Source: Symbiodinium natans
Taxonomy: Eukaryota > Sar > Dinophyceae > Suessiales > Symbiodiniaceae
Reading direction: 5' to 3'
DNA: 64,000 nucleotides
Assembly: GCA_905221605.1 (NCBI GenBank)
Contig: CAJNDS010002091.1
Coordinates: 1,342,001 to 1,406,000 of the forward strand
The position numbers and the translations under genes are program-made. The notes below the pieces were generated by a model. That model did not search any database, was not told where the DNA came from, and was given only the letters and a program-made list of their open reading frames with translations. This document shows, piece after piece, positions 1-10,379 of this stretch (within the stretch, counting starts at the first letter, position 1; every line of letters begins with the position of its first letter).

Positions 1-1138
1 GACATAGTCTGCACCAGCAAAGCTGCGATCTTTGACCAGCACTCCTCCGGCATCATGCTCTGGCGGCTTCTTGATTGGACCATGAATCCTTGCAACTGCA
101 CAGATTCTGATGGCTGTTAGACCCTGGTAGACCCAACATGATCAAAACTCCTGCCGCGACTCCATCTGCAAGACCCGAAGGATTAGGCGCGTCGCGTGTT
201 GTCAGGCTCCAGCATGATGACGAACTCCGTGTTCAGGGTCTCGGCCGCATCGTACAGCCTCACACACGCAGCCGGGCTCAGGATGGAACATTTCAAACTG
301 AGCCCCTCGCCTCCGAAAGAAGGGCCAGGGATGCCAGCGGTCGTTGGCAGGGGGGCAAACAGTTGCGCTGCAACCTTCACCCAGCAAGGCATGTTCAGAG
401 ACCTGACGCGACCCTTGCGCTTGTCCTGCTTCCGACTCTTGGAATCACACCTGCAGCCCCCCCGAAGAGGTCCAATGTGGTTCAAGAATTGTCAACGCAA
501 CAAAACCGAACGGACACAAACCCCATCAAGTTCCGAGCATGCCCCGAACGGGCCGCCGAACAGATTTCGCACGAACTCCGGGGGAGGAAGGGGGGCTTCG
601 AACTGGCATTACACGGGCCTTGACATTTCCACTCTCGTACTAGATTGCAGCACTTTGCATTCACAGCTTTTTGAGCTTCTTGAACTAGGGCCACGGGAAA
701 GTCCAAGACTGACCAGCTGCAGGCTGAACTCTGTCCCTGCTGGTTCCCAATGCAAACTTGAATATATGGGGTGATGCCGCAACAGTCAAGCTTCACCTCG
801 CCCCCTCCAACAGCAAAGGCAATGCTGGGACCAGCAGAACTGTTTCTTGAACCCTGTCTGGTTACCGCGGTTTCCTTGCATCCTCTGGGTTCATGGCAGT
901 CGTGTCGCAAGCAGTTTGCTCGCATGTGTTTCTTTCTGCGACTGCGTCTCACTACAACTCAGCTAAGCCTTGCCGCGGCGCCTTCTGTGTGATTGCACAA
1001 GGGGCCAAAATCCAGCCCACCATCACCTGACTTCGACATGGTGGTCTCAAACTCCCTGCAGTGCGGTTCTGCAGACAAGCGGCTCATGATGTAGATGGGC
1101 GATGTCGGAAATACCTCCTTGAGTTTCCGCACCTGGAG
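1..1138 (-). CDS. Glycosyltransferase-like gene, left copy, 3' end cut by window edge
   Basis: Exons, in transcription order, are 1132-1084, 1026 to about 985, about 390-326, 258-196 and 88-1 (continues outside). Joined they read as a GT-A-like protein: VFPTSPIYIM then SDGGLDFGPLC, then CPPANDRWHP, then LNTEFVIMLEPDNTIHG and KKPPEHDAGGVLV. The EPD triplet after a hydrophobic strand sits where nucleotide-sugar transferases carry a DxD-type motif, but I assign the family from overall resemblance to dinoflagellate glycosyltransferase-like proteins, not from a catalytic proof. Introns 1027-1083, 259-325 and 89-195 are all GC-AG with G after the acceptor and restore the frame. The 258-196 exon is exactly 63 nt, the same as its counterpart in the neighbouring copy. 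The upstream start exon is not identified. Donor substrate and compartment are unknown. Confidence 0.6.
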
Positions 1139-2199
1139 AAACCAGAGGAAGTTTTATGAAGCCCACATCTTTCTGTGTAACTCTGCAGCCTCAATCTTTC
1201 AAAGATCTCAATTCTCCGAGCCCACAAAAAGGGGTGAGCGGTGAGGACCAGCGAGGAGGGGGGTTGGTGAGGAGGGGAGTGACCACAGAGAACGCCTCTG
1301 CGCTTTGGACTTCTCTCGACAATGTATGCATGAGATCATATTCTATACTGCGAATGCTTACTAGTACCTGAAGTTCCTTTCTCTTCTGCTAGCTGGCAAT
1401 TGAGGGCACACAACTGGGCAAAGTCTGAACAAGGATGAGCCTTTGCAGGCTGCACAGGACATCCAATGTCACCTAACCGATTCGAAGGCGGACCTGGTAG
1501 AGAACTGCGGCAGGAGAGTGGAAGACGTGCAGGTAGAAGCCGTACTTCTCAACTTGGAGCTTTAGCAAATTAGTTCACCACATTCTGCAGGTCTTTTTAA
1601 GGTCGAAGCCGTGCTTCTCTGCGCGGCCTCCAAGCCAGGGCATCTGCACCAAAACCCTGCACTAGAGGCGGCTGAGGGCAGTGCTGCCATCGGTGGTGGC
1701 AATAGGAAGCGCAGGTTCGCCTGCAGGCACTTGATGGCACAATTGTTCGTGTCAAATCACCACCTTCAGGCTGCCTGTATTCGGCGAACGGCTGCGTAGC
1801 AACATCTTGCCCGGCTCACCTGGTCGCTGAAGCCCTAGCTCTACCAAAAGATGCACAGGACCACTGCACCATCTAGTGCAACGCAACACAACCACCCATT
1901 GTGCCCCGCAGCAACTTCACAAGAGTCATACAAGTGGCACAAGCTCGCAAGGTCGTTGTCGCAGGGCTTTTGCTGCAATTCAGGATGGTATCTTTCGATT
2001 AAGCGATCAGAATACCTCGGCTGCATGTCGCAGAAAGAAGGAAGTCTGCCAGTCACTCAGCCGAGGATCTCAAACGGCTTTTGATTTGTGCATCGATCTG
2101 TCCCCCATCGCGCAACATAGCGATCGAAGCTGTAACCTTTGCTCAAGCTCCCACAAGTTCAAGACAAGTGCTGGGTTATGCTGAGTTCAGAGATTTTCG

Positions 2200-5100
2200 C
2201 CATGTCACAGACTTGGCACTTTGGATCGCTTCCCTGGGTACAGGGAAGGATGGTGCCAAGGGAGATGGCCAGAGAAGCTCAGCAAGTCGGTTTTAAGGGC
2301 CTGGTGCTCTGCATACTCCTTGAAGAGCTTGGCATCACCCGGCTGCGCTTCCGGCGCCTCACAAGGCACATCAAGGCACTCAAAGCAGTAACTGAAGTAA
2401 GTATGACTGTCTCTATCTGTCTCTCCTCTCGTCCGCCCAGACATGCTGTGTTTGGGACTCAGCATCGACTTTGCGGTTCAAGGCCCCCACGTATGTCGGC
2501 TGACTTGCTGGCCGGGCGTAGTGATGGAAAGTTGCAGCTGGGCTTTCCGATGAGGGGAGAACCTGCCGGGTCTGTGTGGTGAGCAAGCGAGGACCGCGGA
2601 CGTTGTGGGCACCTTTCCTCGCCTGGTCATCATGTACTTGAGCAGCTTCAGACCATGGCATAACCGTCCAACCGCGTGCTGCAAGGGCGTACCTTACAGA
2701 AAAGGTCTTGGAGCGAGCCTGCAAACTATGCAGCTGAAGCGTAGGCACTGCATGGCGAAGTCTGAGGAGAAGATCTCCTCAAACGTAAATCTGAAGTGCC
2801 AGAGACTGCGAGCTTCTTTTGTCTCCGGTGTTTCGTTCTCCCTCAGCAAGCGGCCCTTCCTTTTTGAAACTCGCCACCCGTGCCGCGTAGGAGTTTGCCT
2901 GCGGCTTGCAAGCCTTGTCCACATCGAGCTGCTTTGAAGCCGCAGTCAGTCCTCTCATGTCAGTGTGCGGCGGTGCAGCGGGAATGTCTTGCTCTAAAGC
3001 GTTTTAAGCGCGAGTTGGCTTTGCACTAGAGCTGGTTGGTGGGAACGGCGATTAGCCAAGGAGCCTTCTGCACCGTCGCCCAGCGGCCCAGCAACGCTTC
3101 CACGTCCTCCGAGTCGCTCTCGGAGGCCTCCGGCTCTTCTCCAAGCTTGCGACGCTTCTCGCGGCGCTCCTTGGTTCTTCACGAGCACAGGGCACAACCC
3201 TCACGCCTATCAGGGTCGCGTCGACACTGGCAGCTCACAGAAACACTTCTCAATCAAACACCCAGAGTCGTCCTCCTCTGCCTGTAGGGCCTCTGGGGCA
3301 TAGGCTTCACCCAGCGACCATGCTCTCTCGCCGCCATAGAATTGCACAAACAGTGCATTCACCTTGAACTTCTCCGACTCAGGCAGCGCATTCCTGCTTG
3401 AAGCTGGCACTGGAAGCCGTCACTCAATAGCCCACCCTAGAAAATACGCATCCTACTCCAGTACTCTTCAGTTCCTACTGACATGTAGTACTCCCTGTGT
3501 ATGTATCAGTTCTTAGGCAAGAAAAAGCTTAGAAAAAGATTGTCTTTTTACCAACCGAAAGGTATACAAAAGGGGAAGCCTGGAACAGCCAAGCTGCAGG
3601 GCGCCCCGGTAGAAGCCTGCTACGGCCCGCGGTGCTTCCAGTGCCAGCTCCTCGGCACGCTTCCGCTCGCGAATTTGGTCCAACTTCAGCGCCATGATTC
3701 GCTTCTGCGTGCCATCTCCAACACAACGAAAGTTTAAGCCCATGTGCTTGCAGATCTGCCGGATGTCTTCTCGTCCAGTGCTGTTGACATCTGTCCCGAA
3801 GCCAAACTCCAATCGCAGCGGGTCTTTCGAAAAGGCCTCTAAGGGCCTCCAGTGGGGTGAGCTTTGCAGTCGATTCCAGCCTCTCTGATAGGCCATGAAC
3901 TGACACACGAGCGTTAACCTCCCTCACTCGCTTGAGCCGGGACTGGCAGCATTCCGGACGCCACATGGATGTGTAAGCATCAGAGCCAGCCGAGCTTGAT
4001 TGATCTCCGCCGAATTTCCCCTGGAGCCTAAGCCTAACCTTAAGTCAGCGCTACCAAGCAAGAAGCTCCTTGCTATGGTTCTCGGCAAGCGTGTTCCAGT
4101 CTATCTTTGCCACGTTCTCATCCGCAAAAGAATCCAAGACGGCAGCTGTGCGGTAGTAGGACCCTCCAAGAAGGCCAACCTTCCGGGCTTTGCAACGCCA
4201 CTCCGTAGTGTTGAACGATTGCGTGTTGTACACTTTGCGCTGTTCTTTCCTAGCCTGCTGGCTAGTGGGGTTCCACTGGAATCCGGGCACACGCAGACGA
4301 GCCAGCCCCTCGACCTGGGCCCAGGATATCCTCACCAAATGAGTATAGGAAGAACCCCCCCATGGCTGGGCTGCTCTCAGCTGTGCCCCAAACATCTCCG
4401 AAGCTGAGACCGTGGCATAGTCACTGCCACCAAGTCGTCGATCCTGACGCTAGAGATGTTCGAAGTCTAATTCGGGGCAGACGCTGTGTGAATATCTGCA
4501 GCAAGCAGCAGAAGAGTGGTTCCCAAGATATAGAGCAAACATACAGCAAACGCACGCAGCCGCCTTCAGAAGCACGCCCCCCGCATCGAAGTCGGGCTTG
4601 CGCCGTATAGTCCCATGAACCCTGGGAGGAAATGGATCTGCAACCGAAATGCTGTGAAGAAGTTGAAGTTTGAGCCCTCCGTATCCAGCTCTATCCTTGT
4701 AGATGCAGGATGTTGTTCTGGGATCGGCATCTAGAATAGCCCAAACCGGCCCAAACCTATATGTGTCAACAATAGCACCGCCTCCAACATTATCACGGAC
4801 GTCGACAGATATCTGCTACATGAAGATGAATCACGCAAAGCGACGTAGTGTCAGGCTCCAGCAATATGACGAATTCGGTTTGCAAGGCTTTTGCGGCATC
4901 ATGTAGCCTCCTCAAGAAGGGCCACCTCATCTGGCTTGCATGCGAAACCACGGGACGGAGAATTGGGACATTCTCTCCGCTTGACTGCGGGACTTCACTG
5001 AATTCCTGCCAGCGGCGGATGCCATCGGTCATTAGCAGGTGGACATAGCACAAAGGTGCAGCCCTCCACCCCACAAAGAGGCGCGAAGTCCAGGTATCCT

Positions 5101-5335
5101 GAGTTGATACTTGCTGATATTGAAATTCTTGGGCTACAGAACATCTTCAGATCACCATCGCGGCTGGGTCCCAGCCAAGCTTCCGTCACTCATCACATAA
5201 ATCCTTGTGAAGCCAACTCTCCAGCAACTACGGTAGAAGGGGTGCAGCGAAGGTGCAACACAAAGCAGTCATCTTGCGAACCCAGCATCGGGGATCCGGG
5301 AAAGAACTTCTTGACCTCCTTGTGGCAGTCGCAGT
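2200..5335 (-). CDS. Glycosyltransferase-like gene, right copy (tandem paralogue)
   Basis: Paralogue of the gene at 1-1138. Exons: about 5335-5275 (CHKEVKKFFPGSPM), 5098-5014 (LDFAPLCGVEGCTFVLCPP), 4907-4845 (LHDAAKALQTEFVILLEPDT), 4621 to about 4555 (VHGTIRRKPDFDAGGVLL), 4179-4069 (VGLLGGSYYRTAAVLDSFAD), 2777-2749 (EIFSSDFAM) and 2692 to about 2440 (YALAARGWTVMPWSEAAQ), with a possible last exon near 2390-2200. Introns: 4908-5013 GC-AG, 4622-4844 GT-AG, 2778-4068 GA-AG, 2693-2748 GT-AG (56 bp). The large intron holds R3H-like coding blocks on the same strand. The order of blocks fits one continuous GT-A-like domain with its EPD motif. Start and stop codons are not fixed. Had the large intron been two genes, the 2200-2777 part would be a separate 3' fragment; the frame and the AGGAG repeat at both intron ends favour one gene. 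Confidence 0.55.
3026..3966 (-). CDS. R3H-domain-like nucleic-acid-binding protein, inside an intron of the glycosyltransferase-like gene
   Basis: Three coding blocks. The first (about 3850-3590) holds DPLRLEFGFGTDVNSTGRED followed by IRQICKHMGLNFRCVGDGTQ and KRIMALKLDQIRERKRAEEL. The R..I..IC..hGL....G.GT.KRI pattern is that of an R3H domain, a small fold that binds single-stranded nucleic acid. The second (about 3395-3230) holds NALFVQFYGGERAWSLGEAY. The third (about 3184-3026) is highly charged, KERREKRRKLGEEPEASESD, and ends at a TAG at 3028-3026 after WLIAVPTNQL. A possible first exon starts at 3966 (MWRPECC). Intron borders between blocks were not resolved. The whole gene lies between 4068 and 2778, which I read as an intron of a gene on the same strand. 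Confidence 0.45.
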
Positions 5336-5384
5336 TCCGTGCAGCTGCACTTAAGCCCAGGCATCGTCAAGCGGTCAGTTTGGC

Positions 5385-6697
5385 ATGGAGTCGCAAAAAA
5401 CATTGCGGAACATCATGTACATTCGGCCGGGGCTCTCTGACTTGGTGAATTACAGCTCCTGGATGCCCATGTACATGTATGTAGAAGCCGTACCTTATCG
5501 GCACTACACAGTCCAGCTTGTTCAGCGAGAATGCAGCGGAACAACTCGTTGTGCAAGTACGGTACCAAGAGCTGGCTTGGTCTTGGCCACTGGGCTGTTC
5601 TTCAGCTGCAGACTTTGGCAGCTTGATGTCTGTTTGTCCTCGCGATGAACGTCGCACGAACTAGGACGAACACCAACATCGCCCCCCAAAAGCCCAGCCT
5701 TCTGGCGCAGCGCCCCCGAGAGTGAACTCGAAGCCAACGCTTGCCAGAAGAGTGGCGCGTTCCACGGGCGGCCCGACAAGGAAGAACACCTGTGCAGCGC
5801 CATGGCATAGAGCTCATCACCCCAAATGATGCCCCGAAGTCGCGCCGAGCGGCCACCACGCCCGCCACGAAGACGCAAAGCCATGTCCGGAATGGCCAAC
5901 GGTGCCCATTCGCTTTGCGCCTGCCCGTGCGGGTGGTCACAAGAACGCTTCAACCTGCCTGCATGCTTACCAATCTGGAAAGGTGCATGAAACGCAAAAC
6001 CAGCACTGTCCGACACCATCGCTTTCATCCCTGGACCTTTAGACTATAGACAGTCGCTTGCATTGTCCACGCGCACATGACTTGTGTCAGTCCTGCGTAA
6101 GCAAAAAAAGCAACCCCAAGGATTGCCTGGCCATAGTCTTTCAATGCCCATGCGCCATGTGGAAAGACCGGACAGGCCATAGCTGTACGACTACCTTGCG
6201 ATACCTTTTCTTGCATCTGTTCATATGACCCAGTGGTGGATCAATGGGGGACGTCAGGCAAGTCGAATGCGACTTCTAATCTAAGGTATGCATGCTGCAG
6301 TTTGTCAAGACACCTCATGGTTCTCAAACGACCGGCTGTGTAAAACAAGCAGCATGGATCATCCCGATGGGAACAAGATAATACAAGCTTTGAAGCATGC
6401 AGGTTGCAAGGGCTGCAGGCGACCGTCAGCAGCAACCGGAGAACTTGCCAGTGTGTGCGTCCTCGGCCCAGCCCAGTTTCTTTTCTTCGGAACCGGCACC
6501 AAGTGTGGTACACGTGTCTGGACTTCCGTCCCGCGCAGCTGGGTGCATGGCCAGTCGTCCTCGTAGAGCTGTTGTGTGTTGTGCGCACGCACTTGCTGCA
6601 GCAGCTGTTCAAAAGCAGCCGCTGTACCTGTGGCACACAAGCACTGGAACGTCACTGTGATAACAGTGATAACAGCCAGCGGCGCCTGTCTTAGCAC
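5385..6697 (-). CDS. Unassigned exon blocks (one or two genes)
   Basis: I do not recognise this gene. A block at about 6697-6500 begins with M and a hydrophobic stretch (MLRQAPLAVITVITVTFQCL) that could be a signal peptide, followed by FEQLLQQVRAHNTQQLYEDD. A second block at 6160-6028 contains a likely membrane segment (AILGVAFFAYAGLTQVMCAW). Between 5385 and 5990 the frame is open on the minus strand, but composition is not clearly protein-like. It could be the 5' part of the glycosyltransferase-like gene downstream, or a separate small membrane protein. Splice sites were not resolved. Confidence 0.25.
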
Positions 6698-6836
6698 ACT
6701 CTACGTAAGGTCCCAGCCGTACTTTGCGCGCAGCTTTCGCCACCCAGCGGACTGGCCGGGCGAATCTGGCGAAATCTCCGAGGCGTCCTGTCTACACATC
6801 TACGAGAAGCCTGGCTTTCTTGAGTATGTGGGCTGA

Positions 6837-7040
6837 CTATCCGAATTGCTTTGTCGCAGGTAGGGCAGTACAGGGTGCCTCCATTTGCATGTACGAAGCG
6901 ATTGAACCGATGGATACAGCCTGCGACCTGGGCAGCTTTGCCATGCGGCTAGCCACAACTTCTTCAATTTTCAACTCGAAGTAGTATTCAGGGCAAAGAC
7001 GGCCAGCAGCTTCGTGAACCGTCGCCGTCATCTTCTTCAA
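6837..7040 (-). CDS. Candidate exon with a CxxC zinc-ribbon-like end
   Basis: One frame gives HEAAGRLCPEYYFELKIEEV then ASRMAKLPRSQ; a shifted frame just downstream (about 6915-6830) gives CIHRFNRFVHANGGTLYCPT followed by CDKAIRIVS. A splice in the middle would yield C..H...H.NG...YC..C, reminiscent of small zinc ribbons common in dinoflagellate proteins. Neither the splice nor the family is proven. It may be a fragment. Confidence 0.25.
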   Translation of the reverse strand: MKKMTATVHEAAGRLCPEYYFELKIEEVVASRMAKLPRSQAVSIGSIASYMQMEAPCTALPATKQFG

Positions 7041-7404
7041 CCCCCATCATCACCTCCCTCTCGCAATCATCGGCTCCTCCATCCAATACCCAAGTGGGAT
7101 TGCATGGCAAAGCTGTGCTGCAGATTGCTGACTCTGGGCCTGGGCCGCGCTGGTCTGCCTCCAGCTTCTTGCGACACAGCATGTGTTCGGAATGCTTTGC
7201 GATTGAGAGCTGCTGAAGAACACATCGTGTCTTCCGCGCACATCGTGACTCACAGGATGATGAGGGATGCTCACGTCAAACAGGCCGAAGCCGGGAAGCC
7301 GAGGTCACGACTTGGGATGAGGAGGGAGGTGGTTGGAAGAAACGTTCCTCTGTCAAGGTGACCTCTCGACCTCGCTGACGTCCTGGATGAGAGTTTGCGT
7401 GGTT

Positions 7405-7722
7405 TCAATGCTTAGGGCTTATGAGGGTGAATTTCACGAATAGGAGAGCAAAGGCAATATACGCTCTTCGGCAGTAGGCAGAGGCACATGAAGACATGAA
7501 GGTAACAACAACAGGTGCGTACCTGCGTACATGTGCTCGCTCTGCTGATGACCCATCTGAGGCACGGCCAATGATAATGGAGCCCCTTTTTCCATGAAGC
7601 AAGGGCTTCATGCCAACCAGTCTTTCGGGTGGCTGCAATGCATCGGCCACACGAACGGAGGATGTTGAAGTCCAGCTAGCCAGTTGTCCACACTGAGCAT
7701 ATGAACAAGAAGAGCGCTCCAT
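7405..7722 (-). CDS. Candidate exon of unknown protein
   Basis: Open frame of 105 codons. The part ERLVGMKPLLHGKRGSIIIG resembles the short beta-rich repeats seen in many dinoflagellate proteins (pattern V....L.G.RG.I...DG). The remainder is not protein-like, so only about 7700-7540 is likely exon. Confidence 0.25.
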   Translation of the reverse strand: MERSSCSYAQCGQLASWTSTSSVRVADALQPPERLVGMKPLLHGKRGSIIIGRASDGSSAERAHVRRYAPVVVTFMSSCASAYCRRAYIAFALLFVKFTLISPKH

Positions 7723-7879
7723 GGCCCGTTGTGAGCAGCTCGATCCACAATTGAACGCCGCTTGAGCCCGCTTGATTCCGCTTGATTCTGAAGAAACCCT
7801 TGCAGTCCTTGAGGCGGTTCAAAGAAATGATCTCATCATGGCCGCCGTGCCCTGACTGGTCCGTCTCGCCTGTGCGTTT

Positions 7880-8465
7880 ATCTCAGCCGGCCGAGACGGT
7901 AGCTGGCAAGGCATTCCAGCGTTCCTCCGGAAGCGGGGCCACGGTAGGTCGAACGAGCCAAATATTAAAAGGTTGCCCGCCAGTTGCCCTTTCAACATCT
8001 GAGCAGAATGAACAGGCAGCGTAGCGTTCCACGAAGCGGCAGGCACAGGAATGTATGGCTGTGGGCCGTATATTTGGTTTGAGATGCCCGGAATTTGTGT
8101 CAGAGGGGGCATGGTGCCCCACTGTATACTACGTCCAGTATGAAGTCCAGTCTTGTCTGCCTCGCTGGGGTTCTGCGAGTCCTGCTGCCCATCGCCACTG
8201 TGCCGCTGCTGCTGCAGAGGAATTTCTGGCAGCTCCTTCAGGGACACATCACCAAACATCTACACTCGAGACCGTAGATGCCGTAGATGTTTCCACCCCC
8301 AGCATGCACCATATGCACAGCGAACACTTTATCGAAACCGATGGTTTGGACATTGACTGAGGCCGTTGCTTTCGGCGCACCAACCGCTTGGCCGGTTGCG
8401 GGGGGTCGAAGATTGCAGTTCAACTTCACATACCTCTCAACCTTAAGTGGATGGACGACATGCAC
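7880..8465 (-). CDS. Hypothetical protein, at least two exons
   Basis: The upstream block (about 8440-8270) reads CNLRPPATGQAVGAPKATAS then VNVQTIGFDKVFAVHMVHAG. A downstream block (8259 to about 8000) reads MFGDVSLKELPEIPLQQQRH then IPGISNQIYGPQPYIPVPAA, and another frame ends RPTVAPLPEERWNALPATVS before a stop at about 7883. Proline/glutamine-rich stretches suggest a partly disordered protein. I do not recognise a domain. Exons are short and introns must lie near 8260-8275 and 8000-8020. Confidence 0.35.
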
Positions 8466-8689
8466 TTCTCAACTGCACATGCAACGTACACATTCATACT
8501 TCACATGTTCCTTTTGCAGGCCACCGTCCCTTGCGAAGTACAGGGCCTACATATGCCTACATGCGATGGGCTTGAGGGGGAGACACTGAATGAATATTAC
8601 ATTAAGATCAGCATTGGGGCTACTCATGGGGCATGGGGGGGGGAACCGCGCTGACAGTGCGCCCCCTGGTAGCCAGCGGCTCATCGTGT

Positions 8690-9270
8690 GTCTCTCAGTC
8701 TCCCTCTTTCTGACTCTCTTTCTTTCTTTCGAGAGGCTCAGGGCTCAGGGCCCCCAAGCGCACCCCAGTTTGCTGGGAGCTATTGCAGTGGAGGTTGCTT
8801 CTCTCAGATGAACCAGGGCAATCAGCCCTCGCCCTCCACTACTCTCCGAGTCTCTCCCTTCCTCTCCACAGCTCTCCTCTTCTTCTTCTTCTTTCTTCTT
8901 CTGATTCTGCTTCTGCTTCTGCTTCTGCTTCATAGTCTTCTTCTTATTATTCTTCTTCTTATTTGCTCTTCTTCTGATTCTGCTTCTGCTTCTGGTTCTT
9001 CTTATTCTTCTTATTCTTCTTCTTCTTCTTCTTCTTCTTCTTCTTCTTCTTCTTCTTCTTCTTCTTCTTCTTCTTCTTCTTCTTCTTCTTCTTCTTCTTC
9101 TTCTTCCCCTTCTTCTTCTTCTTCCCCTTCTTCTTCTTCTTCCCCTTCTTCTTCTTCTTCCCCTTCTTCCTCTTCCTCTTCCTCTTCCTCTTCCTCTTCC
9201 TCTTCCTCTTCCTCTTCCTCTTCCTCTTCTTCTTCCTCTTCCTCTTCCTCTTCCTCTTCCTCTTCTGCTT
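8690..9270. repeat. CTT/CCTCTT microsatellite array
   Basis: Pyrimidine-rich leader from about 8690, then from about 8880 (CTT)n, CTTCTTCTTCCCC and (CCTCTT)n blocks up to 9265. Long serine- or glutamate-rich open frames here are artefacts of the triplet. It is followed directly by the GC-rich motif at 9271. Confidence 0.9.
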
Positions 9271-9312
9271 CTGCAGGGCTCGAAGGGCGCAAGCGCCCTC
9301 GGCCCAGTAGGC
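9271..9312. repeat. GC-rich imperfect palindrome flanking a CTT array
   Basis: CTGCAGGGCTCGAAGGGCGC followed by AAGCGCCCTCGGCCC. GGGCGC/GCGCCC can form a hairpin. Related copies follow CTT-type arrays at 18871 and 57869. Confidence 0.6.
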
Positions 9313-10379
9313 TTAGACTGGAGACAAAGACTTCTGAACTGACAAGTTCCCCGTCATGAACCTCTGAGAAACCCAACCTATGCTTCTCAACCCAGCAGTC
9401 CCCTTTGTCAGGCAGCCACAGCTAGGTTTGCTCCCTGTCCCAACGTGTGACTGCTCTTCTTTCCTTCCTTCCTTCCTGCCGAGGGGCGTGAACCATATGC
9501 CCAGACACAGCGTTCCCCTTTTCCCTACATTGAGTCAGGCAAGTCAGCCCCCCTGAAGTGTCCGTGGGAACCCATCCAAACCAACGGCCTACTGTGCCGC
9601 TGACGCGGTAAAGAGGCGCCCACTCAAAAACATCCTAAACCCAACCCACCGACATACCCACCCGGATGCGCTCCCGCTTATCTCCTCCGGAAAAGGTGTG
9701 TCCAGATCAAGAATGCGCATCTGAGGGACTCTATTGGTTGATCCCTCGCGTCTCCGAGGTTTGTCTGTCAGTGAGACCGCCCTGAATTTGAGGTCTGGGA
9801 CAACTTGTAGCTTGGATACGGTGAACCTTGTTCAGTCAAAACGTGAGCTACAAGCGGCCTCCACCTTCCCAATAAGGGTACTGTCCCCACAAGGGGAAGG
9901 AGGGAGGTGAGGACCCTCTCTTTTCTTGGAGTGTCTTTCCCGCATGCCACCCCCAAGCGCGAGCTGCCACCGGGCGTCGGCTCGAAGAAACGGCTCGCCA
10001 TCCAATCCTTCACATCAGCAACGGCTCCCATGTATCTTTTGCGTTTTATAGCTGGTCTTCCCATGGATGGAAAAAGCCGATCTATATCGATGAATCCTCA
10101 AAAAGCAAAGCTGACCCTTGTCCAAAACCAGCCGAAGTGTCTTGCCAGCTGCAGCTTTAGACAGCTTGCAGAACTGAGTGGTGCTGTGGTCTGCTCATCT
10201 TCCTTAGCTTGTTAACATGCCGGCCAAACCGTTAGGGCTCCGCGTGAATCTGCCAAGCTTTCCCTCACGGCTTTACCGTGCACGATCACCACCCAGCTTC
10301 CCCAAACGAGATCCCTCCGACCATAACGATCAGCTCCTGCCCTTCGAATCCTGAAGTTTGATGTATCAGGCTGCAGTAA
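9313..10379. other. Mostly uncharacterised spacer, one weak exon
   Basis: No convincing gene. On the minus strand 10064 to about 9960 reads MGRPAIKRKRYMGAVADVKD then WMASRFFEPTPGG, which could be a 3' exon of the SET-domain gene upstream. 10380-10270 (IVMVGGISFGEAGW region) is open but unassigned. The rest shows no protein-like frame. Confidence 0.3.

Noticed and set aside
5861-5884. MALRLRGG on the minus strand, like the ubiquitin C-terminus
   Set aside because: The preceding 45 residues bear no similarity to ubiquitin, and the following frame is not protein-like; likely coincidence.
8688-9376. Long poly-serine and poly-glutamate open frames
   Set aside because: They follow purely from the CTT repeat and have no non-repeat protein context.
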